A DNA stretch of 64,000 nt from Bacteroidales bacterium. GTDB taxonomy: Bacteria > Bacteroidota > Bacteroidia > Bacteroidales > UBA932. Both the position numbers and the translations under genes were made by a program. This document shows, piece by piece, positions 33,060 through 43,287 of this stretch (position 1 is the stretch's first letter; each line of letters begins with the position of its first letter). The stretch lies in NCBI GenBank assembly GCA_017548985.1, contig JAFYYW010000035.1, positions 1-64,000 on the forward strand, written 5' to 3'. The notes below the pieces were generated by a model. That model saw only the letters and a program-made list of their open reading frames with translations. It was not told the origin of the DNA and made no database searches.

Positions 33060-35393
33060 CTATTCAGTCGCTCCATTGAGGGAATACAAGGAGGCCTTCT
33101 TGGAAAGCGTCTCATATACCTTGTTCTTGGCATAGTATGTCAGCTGTCCCTTGATGACGACTTCGTCACCAAGCTCAATCTGCTTGTCACCCTCAGCCCA
33201 AGACTTGCCACCGAAGTACCAGAGACTGTAGGCCTCGAAATCCTTCAGGTTGTCATTCTTGAACTCTCCGTCATCGGAAATCCAGAATATAGCCGTACCG
33301 TAATCAACGGAATAGGCGGACTGGATCTTGGAGATCTTGCCCTTCACACAGACATCAGGGAACGTCGGGGCAGGCTGGTCGGCGGCCTTGGCAGCCTCTG
33401 TCGCGGCTGTGCAGGCATCGATGAAGGAGACAGCGCCGGCGATGTTGAACGGAGCCACGGCATTGCCGAGACCGTTCACATCGGTGGTGGCGCCATTGAC
33501 GCTGTAAAGCCATGCGCCCTTCTTGCTGTCAGTCTCGGCTACACCTTTGTAAAGGGTGGTCTTGCCGCATACCACAACCTCGTCACCTACCTGAACCTGG
33601 GCCTTGCCCTCTGTCCAAACCTCATTTCCAAACCACTTGAGACCGTAGCACTCGAAATCGTGGGTGAAGTCGGTAGTGGACTTTTTATCCTCCGATCCGT
33701 TGAAGGTACCATCATCTGAGAGCCAGAAGGTTCCGGTGCCGTTGTATGTGCTGAATTCATAAAGGATGGCGGAGACTATACCCTTGATATAAACGTCCTC
33801 GTCGAAGGTGGTGCCTCCGGTAAGGAGGGTAGCGATCTCGGAAGGAGTGTAAGGGTTCGTGGCCGTGCCTTTGGGATTGTCAACATATTCATCGATCTTG
33901 GTGGCGATGACGTTGACATACTTGCCCTTGCCGGAAAGACCGTTGAAGTAACCCGTGACGGTGATCTTCTTGCCGTCGAAGCTCTTGGCATTCAGGGACT
34001 CTGCAGGAGAGGATATGCTTCCCTGCTTTGTGGCCGGATCGACACCGTCGATCTCCATGTTGTAGTACTTGCCGTCAGTAGAGACGGTAAGGGTACCGCT
34101 CAACTTGACATACTCGGCTACTGAAGCGGTATACTCGGCAACGTTAGCGGTGATGTCTGTAGCGTTAGGATGCTCGACGGCATTGCCCTCGCTGTCAACG
34201 AACACGTCGGTGATGTCCTTGATTTCGGGAACACCGTTGTATGTTGTCTTGGTACCTGCCAACTTGACTCCGTCACCGACCTTGAGGGCGGCCGCTTTCT
34301 CACCATAGGCATAGATAGCGCTGGTCCCATCAGAAAGAACCGCGCCGGCCGATGTGAGGGCCACTACCACGGTCGTGGGCAGAGTCTGCACCTGGTCGTT
34401 GTCAGCGGCGGCGATAATCTCGGTCACGGAAGCTCCGGTCGAAGGGGCGCCGGCCTGTACGATCTGAATGGTCTTGAGGGCGGTGGGGCCTTTTATCGTG
34501 ATACTGGCGGAACGCTTGGCTGTACGAGTGTTCTCCTCAGCATGGAGCTTGTAGCTGCCATCCTTGTTAACATCGGTGATCTGGAGCCAATCGGCATCGC
34601 AGTTGACAAGCAGCGGGCTCTCCTTAGCTGTGACCACCATGTTGAACGTGGTGTCAGTGTAAGGCAACTCATTGAAACTGAAAGCGTCGACGCTGATGAG
34701 AGACTTCTTGACAGCGACAACGATAGCGGTTTTCTCCTTGGTCTCAGGAGTACCCTTATAGTTCATGAGGGAACCCTCGATGGTCAACTCGTCACCAACC
34801 GAGAACTCGTCACCTTTAGTGATAGAGGCGCCGTTGAGCCAAAGGCCACGGTAAACCTCGAGCCAGTTGCCAGCGGTAAACGATCCGTCATCAGACAGAT
34901 AATAAGTGGCGTTGCCGTATTGGGCGCTGATCTCATCAATCTTGCAGACGATACCCTTGACCCGGTAAGTGCCTCCGGCGACCTCCTGGTCGGCGAGAGG
35001 AGCGATCACTGCCAGAGCCTGCTTGACAGTCATAGTGACAGGCTCAGATTTCTCAGTGACCTGGAGAAGGTTGATATTCTGCGTTTTGCCTCCGCACTCA
35101 ATCTTGGCGGTCGCGTCTCTTGAGTCAGTAGCGGCGGTAGCCGTGAATGTCACGGTAGTCGTGCCAGCGCCACCGGAAGTAGGACTGACGGAAACCCACT
35201 CAGGGAGTGCTGTGATCGTCCAAGCGCCAGTAGCGGTAAGTTCCGTAGGGACAGAGCCGCCGCCGGCAGGGAAAGCAAGATATGAGGACGAGACTTTGAC
35301 CTCGTCAAGGAAGTGGTCAGCCTCTTCCACGCAACCGGTCATCAGAAGGCCGATAGCCGCAATCAGGGAAACAATGATATATTTGGTTTTCAT
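33060..35393 (-). CDS. Surface lipoprotein with BACON domains and OB-fold-like repeats
   Basis: A 777-residue lipoprotein (lipobox MTGC near residue 21). Residues about 35-115 and 240-325 look like BACON domains (GAWTITALPEWVSVSPTSG; CDADWLQITDVNKDGSY). The rest is about five repeats of an OB-like module; three carry YYLSDDGSF, FWLSDDGTF or FWISDDGEF followed by a GDEVVVKG-type strand. BACON domains usually bind glycan or mucin; OB modules bind sugars or nucleic acids. No catalytic motif is seen, so it is most likely a binding subunit for the TonB receptor encoded 17 bases upstream, replacing the SusD role. It ends at a clear terminator. Confidence 0.75.
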   Translation of the reverse strand: MKTKYIIVSLIAAIGLLMTGCVEEADHFLDEVKVSSSYLAFPAGGGSVPTELTATGAWTITALPEWVSVSPTSGGAGTTTVTFTATAATDSRDATAKIECGGKTQNINLLQVTEKSEPVTMTVKQALAVIAPLADQEVAGGTYRVKGIVCKIDEISAQYGNATYYLSDDGSFTAGNWLEVYRGLWLNGASITKGDEFSVGDELTIEGSLMNYKGTPETKEKTAIVVAVKKSLISVDAFSFNELPYTDTTFNMVVTAKESPLLVNCDADWLQITDVNKDGSYKLHAEENTRTAKRSASITIKGPTALKTIQIVQAGAPSTGASVTEIIAAADNDQVQTLPTTVVVALTSAGAVLSDGTSAIYAYGEKAAALKVGDGVKLAGTKTTYNGVPEIKDITDVFVDSEGNAVEHPNATDITANVAEYTASVAEYVKLSGTLTVSTDGKYYNMEIDGVDPATKQGSISSPAESLNAKSFDGKKITVTGYFNGLSGKGKYVNVIATKIDEYVDNPKGTATNPYTPSEIATLLTGGTTFDEDVYIKGIVSAILYEFSTYNGTGTFWLSDDGTFNGSEDKKSTTDFTHDFECYGLKWFGNEVWTEGKAQVQVGDEVVVCGKTTLYKGVAETDSKKGAWLYSVNGATTDVNGLGNAVAPFNIAGAVSFIDACTAATEAAKAADQPAPTFPDVCVKGKISKIQSAYSVDYGTAIFWISDDGEFKNDNLKDFEAYSLWYFGGKSWAEGDKQIELGDEVVIKGQLTYYAKNKVYETLSKKASLYSLNGATE

Positions 35394-35410
35394 AAGATTC
35401 TCCCTATTTA

Positions 35411-38400
35411 TTAGTTAAACAGATACTTGATTCCGATTGAAGCGTACCAGCACTGGGCAAGCTCATGGAAAGGAACGAAGGTCTCGGTGCTGCCGCTGAT
35501 AGAGGCAGGAGTTGAGAAGGTGGCGAAGCCATCGGCGTCAACACCCTCATACTTGAGGATACGGGCCTCAGTACCGATCTCAGGATTGAGGTGCTTGCTG
35601 ACACCCCAGCTGGAGTTGAACAAGTTGAGGGCGTTCTTGAGGTCGAAACCGAGCTGCAGGGTATTCTTGGAGTTACCCACCTTCACGGTGAAATCGTGCT
35701 TATAGCTGAAATCGATCCTGTGGACCCAAGGAGAATAAACAGTGTAAGGCTCGGCATAACGTCCCTGGTTCTTGCTCATGTACTTGTCCTTATGCACATA
35801 ATCCATGAAGCGGTCGCGGCTGTCAGCGTTGACGAAACGGAACTTGTTGGAAGAGACCTCCTCATCTGTAGGAATATAGATGGTGTCGTAAGCATAACCG
35901 TCACCATTCATGTCGTTGGTGAGCATGTAGGATTCCTTGTATCCACCCCTCCAGGTCTCATAGATGAAATCGAAGTGGTTGCCACTTCTGTCGCTGAGAT
36001 CGAGAGCCGCCACAACACGGTCAGGAGTCACGTACTGTGAGTTGTGAAGCTTGATATAGTTCGGACCCTCGGATGTGGGAACATATGTGAAAGCGGACTC
36101 GGCGGCGGAACCAGGCATACCGGTGATCTCCTTGGAGACGGTGTGGGTGTAAGCGGCCATGAAGCTGACTCCCTCGACGGGACGGACGTTGAAGGTAACG
36201 TTACCGGTCCAGCCATAACCCTTGCTGGTGTTCTCAAGGACGAAGGCCTTGGTGGCATTGCGGAAACCGGAAGGATAGATCGGACGGTTGTCGACACCGT
36301 TGAACCTGGCGAATCCACCGACGTTGCTCATACTCCAGTCAGAGATCGAAACGCCATTGATGGTCTTGTTGAATATACCCTCAGCGGTCACGCTCATCGG
36401 GAACGCTGTCGGGAATGAGTAATCGACAGCGAGGGAAGTCTTCCAGATCTGAGGCATCTTGAAGTCGGGATCGACAGCGCTGATGGAAGAAGGAACCGTA
36501 CCATCCTTAGGGCTGACGGTGCTCGGATAACCCAGGGAGATCAACTTCTTGTAAAGGGCGTCAATGGTGGCCTTCCCGTTGGAATCAGTCACAAGACCAC
36601 CCGCGAAGGTGTCCATCGAGAAGCCCTTGGCAGCGGCGCTCTTGGCGTTGATCTGAGCCTGGTACTGCACGAGGCCGCCATTGGTAGGCATATTTGTGAA
36701 GAACACGAGAGGAAGACGTCCGGAGAAGAATCCGGATCCGCCACGGACCTTAAGGCTCTTGTCTCCAAGCACATCCCAGGAGAAACCAAGACGAGGAGAG
36801 ATTGTGACAGTTCCATTGGGCCACTGGCCGGTGTCAATATGTGTCTCCGCATAATCTTTAGCCTTCGGATAGTAAGTCAAGGCCTTGATAGCCTCGTTTG
36901 TCATAAGGTCGCCGTCGTCGAAGAACAGGCCGTCGATACGGGCGCCGAGAGTCAGCTTGAACTTGTCAGTGGCGTTCCACTCGTCCTGCACGTATACTCC
37001 AAGCTTGTGGAAACGGACACGGGCGGCAGGCTTCTGCTCTCCGTCATAACCGTAGGTAAGGCAGACGATCTCAGGGGTGGCACCTGACATGAAATCGCTG
37101 ACACTCTTGTAACGATAGTAACCTGAACCATTACGCATATACTGGTTGTCAGCCATCTGGTACTCATAGTTGATTCCACCCATGATCTTGTGGGCTCCGG
37201 CATAGTAGGTCAGGTCGTCCTTGATGTTGTAGTTGATCTCGTTGACAGCGTTGTTCCAGGTGAAAAGCTCATAACCGAGAGCCATATAGTTGTTCTCCTG
37301 GGTATCATCAAGGATATCGATGAACGGGAACTCCTCAGATGTGCTGCTACGGATAGGGTTCTGAACCTTGGAATATGTGGCGAGGAACTGATTGGAGAGA
37401 CTCTCGGAAAGACGGCTGTTGAGGTCGAAAGACCAGGTGCTGACCATGTTCCTCGCGGCGTACATCGAATTGGCGTAAGACATCGAGTACTGGGACATAC
37501 GGGCTCCGGACATACGGGTACCACCGTCCATGGAGGTCGCGTTCGGGCTATTCCAAGCGTTGTTCAGGGTGTAGTTGTACCTGACGGCGAGATGGTGGTT
37601 GTTGGAAATGTTCCAGTCGATACGGGCAAGCAACTTGGTGTTGTCCTCATCAGCAGGGAAATCTGTCCAGGAACCAGTATCATATCCGTATTTGCTCTTG
37701 ACGAAATCAGAGACAGCCTTCAGGTCAGAAAGCTTGGTACGGGATATATGATCGTTCGCGTTAGCCTTACCATCCTCGGATCCTCTCCAACGGTTGACGA
37801 TCGTAGGGATCTTGGACTGCTCGGCGTTGAGGAAGAAGAACAACTTGTTCTTGATGATCGGGCCGCCAAAGGTGAAACCATAGGTGGTGTTGCGATCCTT
37901 GTCGCGGGCACCGCTGATCTGCTCGCCCTCGATGGTGTCACCACGCAGGTTCTCGTTGCGGTGATACATATAGGCGGAACCTTTGAAGGTGTTGGTACCC
38001 GACTTGGTGATCGCGTTGATTCCACCTCCGATGAAGTTGGTCTGGCGCACATCATAAGGCGAGATAACGACCTGCAACTCCTCAATAGCATCAATTGAGA
38101 TAGGGTTGCCTCCACCAGGGAGACCGCTGCTCAAACCGAAGTTGTTGTTGAAGTTAGCTCCGTCAACGGTGAAGTTGGAGGAACGGCCGTCCATACCGGC
38201 GAACGTTGTACCGTTACCGCCATAAGGAGAAAGCCTTGTGACATCGGTGATGCTCCTGTTTACAGTCGGCAGGTTGGCGATCTGCTGGTTGTTGATGTTT
38301 GTCGCGGCTCCGGTCTTCTCGACAGCCAGCTTTGAGGCGGGAGAAGCGATCACAACTGACGATTCCAGCATCTCATTGTCAGCCTTAAGCTGGGCGTTGA

Positions 38401-38716
38401 GATTGAAGGTCTCGGCAAGCTGGAGGGTGACATCGGTGTACTCGATGGTCTGGTAGCCAAGGAAGGAGATGGTCACCTTGTAGGGACCACCAACACGCAT
38501 ACCATTGATCGTGTAGTTACCGTCGATGTTGGCCACGGCGGCGTACTGGGTGCCGGAGGGAGTGTGCACCGCCACGACGGCCGCGCCGGTCAGAGGCTCC
38601 CCGGTGTCATCTTTGATGGTTCCGGCGAGGCTGGAAGTCGTGACCTGAGCAAAGGCCGCGATTCCGACAAAGGCCGCCACAACAGCGGCGATTCCTTTTT
38701 TAATTGATTGAATCAT
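35411..38716 (-). CDS. Oar-like TonB-dependent outer-membrane receptor
   Basis: A 1101-residue outer-membrane protein. After a signal peptide (ending AFAQ near residue 24) comes a carboxypeptidase-regulatory-like beta-sandwich (TSSLAGTIKDDTGEPLTGAA, about 25-115), then a plug domain (DGRSSNFTVDGANFNN, ELQVVISPYDVRQTNFIGGG) and a long barrel ending GIKYLFN with a terminal aromatic-type strand. The layout is that of Oar/OmpA-related TonB receptors and not of SusC: it is not followed by a susD gene. Ligand unknown; the BACON/OB lipoprotein downstream is the likely partner. A promoter is seen at 38773-38804. Confidence 0.88.
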   Translation of the reverse strand: MIQSIKKGIAAVVAAFVGIAAFAQVTTSSLAGTIKDDTGEPLTGAAVVAVHTPSGTQYAAVANIDGNYTINGMRVGGPYKVTISFLGYQTIEYTDVTLQLAETFNLNAQLKADNEMLESSVVIASPASKLAVEKTGAATNINNQQIANLPTVNRSITDVTRLSPYGGNGTTFAGMDGRSSNFTVDGANFNNNFGLSSGLPGGGNPISIDAIEELQVVISPYDVRQTNFIGGGINAITKSGTNTFKGSAYMYHRNENLRGDTIEGEQISGARDKDRNTTYGFTFGGPIIKNKLFFFLNAEQSKIPTIVNRWRGSEDGKANANDHISRTKLSDLKAVSDFVKSKYGYDTGSWTDFPADEDNTKLLARIDWNISNNHHLAVRYNYTLNNAWNSPNATSMDGGTRMSGARMSQYSMSYANSMYAARNMVSTWSFDLNSRLSESLSNQFLATYSKVQNPIRSSTSEEFPFIDILDDTQENNYMALGYELFTWNNAVNEINYNIKDDLTYYAGAHKIMGGINYEYQMADNQYMRNGSGYYRYKSVSDFMSGATPEIVCLTYGYDGEQKPAARVRFHKLGVYVQDEWNATDKFKLTLGARIDGLFFDDGDLMTNEAIKALTYYPKAKDYAETHIDTGQWPNGTVTISPRLGFSWDVLGDKSLKVRGGSGFFSGRLPLVFFTNMPTNGGLVQYQAQINAKSAAAKGFSMDTFAGGLVTDSNGKATIDALYKKLISLGYPSTVSPKDGTVPSSISAVDPDFKMPQIWKTSLAVDYSFPTAFPMSVTAEGIFNKTINGVSISDWSMSNVGGFARFNGVDNRPIYPSGFRNATKAFVLENTSKGYGWTGNVTFNVRPVEGVSFMAAYTHTVSKEITGMPGSAAESAFTYVPTSEGPNYIKLHNSQYVTPDRVVAALDLSDRSGNHFDFIYETWRGGYKESYMLTNDMNGDGYAYDTIYIPTDEEVSSNKFRFVNADSRDRFMDYVHKDKYMSKNQGRYAEPYTVYSPWVHRIDFSYKHDFTVKVGNSKNTLQLGFDLKNALNLFNSSWGVSKHLNPEIGTEARILKYEGVDADGFATFSTPASISGSTETFVPFHELAQCWYASIGIKYLFN

Positions 38717-38772
38717 AGTTAATTAGAGTAAATATAATAATTACTTAAAAACTCAGGTATTCTAATAACTTA

Positions 38773-38804
38773 CGAAATTAACACAAATAATCGGGTTGCA
38801 GAAA
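38773..38804 (-). promoter_or_regulatory. Promoter for the Oar-like receptor operon
   Basis: On the minus strand TTTC (38801-38804), 20 bases, then TAATTTCG (38773-38780): one mismatch in each box. The leader before the ATG at 38716 would be about 50 bases and A/T-rich. Confidence 0.6.
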
Positions 38805-38871
38805 TATTAATCCCTTTTAGACCCTTTACGAGGGAAGGAATTTATCAACAAAGATATTAACAGGCGGCCGC

Positions 38872-38901
38872 TTGACTTAACGCGAACTTTTATTAATTTC
38901 G
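38872..38901 (+). promoter_or_regulatory. Promoter for metK
   Basis: TTGA at 38872-38875, 18 bases, then TAATTTCG at 38894-38901, one mismatch from TAnnTTTG. Transcription would begin near 38908, immediately before the riboswitch. Confidence 0.65.
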
Positions 38902-38910
38902 CGCCAGATA

Positions 38911-38964
38911 ACTTCCGGGGAAGGATTTGCACCGCTTGCAACCCCGGTCAAAAAAATGCTAAAG
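38911..38964 (+). promoter_or_regulatory. SAM-II (SAM_alpha/metA motif) riboswitch upstream of metK
   Basis: A 6-base-pair stem CCGGGG (38915-38920)/CCCCGG (38942-38947) encloses a loop with GGATTTG, CACCGCTTGCAA; downstream comes an A-rich linker and GCTAAAG (38958-38964). This order (stem, GATTTG, CCGCTTGCA, stem, A-rich, GCTAAAG) is the SAM-II pattern, in which the last element folds back into the loop to make a pseudoknot around S-adenosylmethionine. The ATG is only two bases beyond GCTAAAG, so binding should hide the ribosome entry site and lower translation of SAM synthetase. Recognition is from consensus memory, not a covariance search. Confidence 0.85.
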
Positions 38965-38966
38965 AC

Positions 38967-40214
38967 ATGAATTACCTTTTCACTTCGGAGTCAGTCTCCG
39001 AGGGCCATCCTGATAAGGTGGCCGACCAGATTTCAGACGCTATTCTTGACGAATTCCTCCGCCGCGACAGTGAATCCAAGGTCGCGTGCGAGACCTTCTG
39101 TTCCACCGGCCTGGTGATAGTGGGCGGAGAAGTCCTCTCCGACACCTATGTTGACATCCAGGGTACTGTCCGTGACGTGATCAACCGCATCGGCTATAAT
39201 AAGGCCGACTACATGTTCGATGGAAACTCCTGCGGAGTGCTCTCACAAATCCATGAGCAGAGCCAGGACATCAACAGGGGCGTATCCAGGGCCAATCCAG
39301 AGGACCAGGGCGCCGGCGATCAGGGCATGATGTTCGGTTACGCCTGCAAGGCGACTGAGAACTATATGCCCCTAGCCTTGTATCTATCACATGTCACCCT
39401 CAAGGAACTCGCTGACATCAGACACAATGAGCTCGATTTGATGCCTTATTTAAGGCCTGACTCAAAGGCCCAGTACACAATCGAGTTTGACTCTTCCGAC
39501 AAGCCAGTAAGAGTCCACACTATAGTCCTCTCAACCCAACACGACGAGTTCGGTACCGACGAGGAAATGCACTCCAAGATTGAGAGCGATGTCCGGAATA
39601 TCCTGCTGCCCAGGGTGATAGCGAAGCTGAAACCCTCGACTGCCGCATTGTTCAAGGGAGACTTCATCCTCCATGTCAACCCGACCGGTAAGTTCGTCAT
39701 AGGCGGGCCTGCCGGAGACACCGGTCTGACCGGCAGGAAGATAATCGTGGACACCTACGGAGGCCGCTCAGCTCATGGCGGCGGAGCTTTCTCAGGCAAA
39801 GACCCTTCCAAGGTCGACCGCAGCGCGGCATATGCCGCCAGGTATATCGCCAAGAATATGGTCGCCGCCGGAGTGGCTGAGGAGATGATGGTGCAGATCG
39901 CCTACGCCATTGGCGTGGCTAAGCCGGTCAGCGTGTATGTCAACACGAAGGGAACGGGAATAATCCCGGACGCCGAAATCGCTGACAAGATCGGGAAGAT
40001 GTTCGACCTGCGTCCCGCGGCGATTATCCGCAAATTCGGATTGAAGAACCCCATCTACGGCCCTACCGCGGCTTACGGCCATTTCGGACGCGACCCGTAC
40101 ACCAAGATAGTGACCTGCTACAAGGACGGTGTCCCATACGAAAAGGAAGTCCAGTTCTTCGGTTGGGAAAAACTGGACTCCGTGGATCTTATCCGTTCAG
40201 AATTCGGGCTCTAG
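38967..40214 (+). CDS. metK: S-adenosylmethionine synthase
   Basis: A 415-residue enzyme making SAM from methionine and ATP. It starts [20 protein letters not shown], and contains [10 protein letters not shown] and the [20 protein letters not shown] phosphate loop. The length is in the normal range for the Bacteroidota form. Control by SAM is expected through the SAM-II riboswitch just before the start codon. It is monocistronic: a terminator lies at 40246-40284 and the next gene is convergent. Confidence 0.97.
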   Translation: MNYLFTSESVSEGHPDKVADQISDAILDEFLRRDSESKVACETFCSTGLVIVGGEVLSDTYVDIQGTVRDVINRIGYNKADYMFDGNSCGVLSQIHEQSQDINRGVSRANPEDQGAGDQGMMFGYACKATENYMPLALYLSHVTLKELADIRHNELDLMPYLRPDSKAQYTIEFDSSDKPVRVHTIVLSTQHDEFGTDEEMHSKIESDVRNILLPRVIAKLKPSTAALFKGDFILHVNPTGKFVIGGPAGDTGLTGRKIIVDTYGGRSAHGGGAFSGKDPSKVDRSAAYAARYIAKNMVAAGVAEEMMVQIAYAIGVAKPVSVYVNTKGTGIIPDAEIADKIGKMFDLRPAAIIRKFGLKNPIYGPTAAYGHFGRDPYTKIVTCYKDGVPYEKEVQFFGWEKLDSVDLIRSEFGL

Positions 40215-40245
40215 CGGAAACACCAACAGCATAAATTATCTCAAA

Positions 40246-40284
40246 GAAAAGGGCGAGTCATAAGTGACCCGCCCTTAATGTTTT
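40246..40284 (+). terminator. Intrinsic terminator after metK
   Basis: A 12-base stem with one mismatch pairs 40249-40260 with 40265-40276 (AAGGGCGAGTCA with TGACCCGCCCTT, loop TAAG), followed by AATGTTTT. The AAAGAAAA run before it may let it work for the convergent peptidase gene too. Confidence 0.75.
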
Positions 40285-40326
40285 CACATCCGAATAATCC
40301 TTATTGTGAATGCTTTTTTTCATCCG

Positions 40327-43233
40327 CTAGTATCCGAATATCTCCTCGAGGGTGAGGTGCTTGACAGGCCCGAGTGTGGAGATGAAGGCTGTATCGAAAT
40401 CCTCTTCACGACCGAGGAACCCATAGTTATATTCCCTGTTCTTGATCCACTTCTCCTGGAAGGCCTTGACATCAGCGAGAGTCATATTCTGGACAGCCTC
40501 GAAGACCGCCTTGTCACGGCTCTCGGAAAGACCGAGCTCCCTGAGAGACATGTACTGGTTAAGCACACCCATTCCGGTGACACGTCTTGTGCGCAACTGC
40601 GAGATGATCGCTGTCTTGGCCACCTGGAACGCGTGCTCGGACTCTGGCATGTTGTTGATAATCTGATCGAAAGCCAAGACCGCATCCTTCAGCTTATCAT
40701 TCTGGGAGGCGATATACGCGTAGAAGTAATAATCGTCATCCGGATAAGACGGGGCGATCAAGGAAGCTCTCGCGGAATACGCAAGACCCCTGGCCTCACG
40801 CATTTCCTGGAAGACTATAGCGTTCATGCCGCTGCCGAAATAGTTGTTGTACATGGTAACAGAAGGATCATTCTTCACATCGTACTTCTCTCCCCTGTCT
40901 GAATACTGCACATAATAGAACTGGTTGGCATCGTAAGGAGCAAGGAACACCTGGTTCCCGGAGACCTGGCGATGGAGAGGATGCTCCTTTACCAGCGGTT
41001 CGGGATTGTCCGCTATCTTGTGGTGATCCAAGATCATCTTCCTGGCGGCGACCTCCTCGGAAGGACCGTAATACAGGACCTCGTGTCCCTTGGAATAGAG
41101 ATCCTTTATGGCGCCGAGAAGCTCCTCGGAAGTGAGGGCCATGATCTGCTCATCGGAAAGGGTGGACTTGGCCACGAACTCAGGTCCGTAATAGATGTAA
41201 TTCTGGAGGGCGGAGAAGCAGGCGCTCTGGCTGAGCTTGCTGTCCGAGCGATTCTTAAGGACATCAGCCTTAAGAGCCGCGAGGATGGTTGTGTCGGGAA
41301 CGGCGTTGAGCAAGAGGTCCTCGACTATATCCATGGCCTCGCCGATATTCTCATCCAAACCCCTGACCCTGCCGACTGTCTGGACAGGGCCGGCGGAAAG
41401 TCCGTATGAGCACGCCAGGGAATACATATCCTTCTTTATCTGGGCGGCGCTCCGGGTCGGAGTGCCGAGATAGCTCAGATAACTGAACGCCAAGTCGAGA
41501 CGAGGATCGTTCTGGATGCCTCGGTCAAAAATAGCCGTGTAGTTGGCGATATCGTTGATCTCATTCTTCTTGTACAGGAGCCCGACCCCTCCGGAGAGGT
41601 CATCCCTGGCCATGTCCTTGGTGAAATCCGGGAAAACCGGCTCTATCGGAGCGACCTCGGTATTCTGTATCGCGGTCAGGAAGTCACTCTGCATGTGACG
41701 GTTAGTCTCAATAGGAGTGATAGCCGGAGCGGCGATCTTGTCGATATTAGGATCCTCACCTATCCTCTTGTAAGCAAGGGCATAGCTGTTGGCCCCGAGA
41801 TATTCGTTCGCCCAGTCAGTGACCTGCCTCTTGGTGATCTTCTCAAGACGGCTCAACTGGAGGGCGTCATCCTTCCACTTGTGTCCGCTGATGAAAGAGT
41901 TGACGAAGGCCATCGCCCTGCGCCCGTTGCTCTCAAACTGGGACATCTGGCTGAGCTTGATGTTGTTGATGGTGGACTTGATCAGTTCCTCGTCAAAGTC
42001 ACCGGTACGGAGTTTTCCGACCTCCTCGAGCATCAGGTCGCGAACCTCCTCAAGAGACTGTCCCTCACGAGGATAGCCTATCATAAGGAACTCCCCGTAA
42101 TCGGGACGACTGTAGTTCATAAGGTAGAATCCACCGACCTTCTGGGCCTGAGTCAGATCAAGGTCGGCAATTCCGGCATTACCGTTATACAAGACAGAAG
42201 CCACGATCCCACCGACCTCGCTGCGAAGGATGTCCTTGGATCCCGGAGTCCTCCATCCGAGCATCACGAATTCAGCGTCCAGGCCATATACGGTCTTCTC
42301 GACAGGTGATGTGATCGGCTGCTCGGGCTCATATTTGAGAGTCTTGATGTCCGGATTGGGCTCCCACTCGCCGAAATACTTCTCGATGATGTCCACGAAT
42401 GAATCTGGATCGAAATCACCAGAGACGCAGATCGCCACATTGTTAGGCACATAGAAATTGTTCCTGTGGTTCTCGATGTTTATGATCGAAGGATTCTTCA
42501 GGTGCTCCTGGGTGCCGATAGTGGTCTGGATGCCGTAGGGATGGCGGGTGAAAAGGACAGAGTCAATGGCCTCCATCGCCTTGGAGTCATCCTCGGTGAG
42601 ACTCATATTCTTTTCCTCATAGACAGTCTCCAACTCGGTGTGGAAACCGCGGATAACGGGATGGATGAACCTGTCCGCCTGGATCTTCGCCCAATTCTCT
42701 ATCTGGTTGGAGGGAATATCCTCCTGATAGACAGTCATGTCCGTGGAAGTGAACGCGTTCGACCCGGTGGAACCGATGACGGACATCAACTTGTCATATT
42801 CATTGGGGATGGCGATCTTCGATGCCTCGTAGCTGATCGAGTCAATCACATGGTAGAGATCTATCCTCTCCTGAGGATCGGTCTTGGTCCTGTATTCCTC
42901 GAAAAGGGCCCTTATCTGCTCAAGCATAGGTTTCTCAGCCTCATAGTCAGAGGTTCCGAAACTCTCAGTGCCTTTGAACATAAGGTGCTCAAGGTAGTGG
43001 GACAGGCCGGTGGTCTCATGCGGATCATTCTTACTACCCACCCTGACGGCGATGTATGTCTGGAGACGAGGGGTCTCTTTATTTACTGTCATATAAACTT
43101 TGAGGCCGTTGTCGAGGGTATAGATCTTGGTCTTCAGAGGGTCACCCTTAACGGTCTCATACTTGTGAGAGGCGCAGGAGCCTGCGAGGAGCAGCGCCGC
43201 GGCGGCCATTGCCGCCAGAATCAACTTTCTCAT
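40327..43233 (-). CDS. Insulinase-family (M16) zinc peptidase, duplicated domain
   Basis: A 968-residue exported protein; the signal peptide ends in LAGSC, so it may be a lipoprotein with cysteine 20. The catalytic N-terminal half has the inverted zinc motif HYLEH at 79-83 with the later ELETVYEEKN glutamate; the second half repeats the fold without a zinc motif (AFSYLSYLGTPTRS, YYFYAYIASQNDKL), as in pitrilysin-like M16 proteins. It probably degrades peptides in the periplasm. I place the start at 43233 (MRKLILAAMAAAALLL), since the upstream part overlaps its own promoter at 43257-43287. No operon partner. Confidence 0.9.
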   Translation of the reverse strand: MRKLILAAMAAAALLLAGSCASHKYETVKGDPLKTKIYTLDNGLKVYMTVNKETPRLQTYIAVRVGSKNDPHETTGLSHYLEHLMFKGTESFGTSDYEAEKPMLEQIRALFEEYRTKTDPQERIDLYHVIDSISYEASKIAIPNEYDKLMSVIGSTGSNAFTSTDMTVYQEDIPSNQIENWAKIQADRFIHPVIRGFHTELETVYEEKNMSLTEDDSKAMEAIDSVLFTRHPYGIQTTIGTQEHLKNPSIINIENHRNNFYVPNNVAICVSGDFDPDSFVDIIEKYFGEWEPNPDIKTLKYEPEQPITSPVEKTVYGLDAEFVMLGWRTPGSKDILRSEVGGIVASVLYNGNAGIADLDLTQAQKVGGFYLMNYSRPDYGEFLMIGYPREGQSLEEVRDLMLEEVGKLRTGDFDEELIKSTINNIKLSQMSQFESNGRRAMAFVNSFISGHKWKDDALQLSRLEKITKRQVTDWANEYLGANSYALAYKRIGEDPNIDKIAAPAITPIETNRHMQSDFLTAIQNTEVAPIEPVFPDFTKDMARDDLSGGVGLLYKKNEINDIANYTAIFDRGIQNDPRLDLAFSYLSYLGTPTRSAAQIKKDMYSLACSYGLSAGPVQTVGRVRGLDENIGEAMDIVEDLLLNAVPDTTILAALKADVLKNRSDSKLSQSACFSALQNYIYYGPEFVAKSTLSDEQIMALTSEELLGAIKDLYSKGHEVLYYGPSEEVAARKMILDHHKIADNPEPLVKEHPLHRQVSGNQVFLAPYDANQFYYVQYSDRGEKYDVKNDPSVTMYNNYFGSGMNAIVFQEMREARGLAYSARASLIAPSYPDDDYYFYAYIASQNDKLKDAVLAFDQIINNMPESEHAFQVAKTAIISQLRTRRVTGMGVLNQYMSLRELGLSESRDKAVFEAVQNMTLADVKAFQEKWIKNREYNYGFLGREEDFDTAFISTLGPVKHLTLEEIFGY

Positions 43234-43256
43234 CTTCTTTGATTTGTATATATGCG

Positions 43257-43287
43257 CAAACTTAATCATTTTTCACCGCAACACAAA
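43257..43287 (-). promoter_or_regulatory. Promoter for the M16 peptidase
   Basis: On the minus strand TTTG (43284-43287), 19 bases, TAAGTTTG (43257-43264), an exact fit. It overlaps the divergent smpB promoter by 17 bases. Confidence 0.75.

Noticed and set aside
34170..35123. Open frame of 317 codons antisense to the BACON/OB gene
   Set aside because: The minus-strand protein has signal peptide, lipobox and repeats; the plus-strand one has none.
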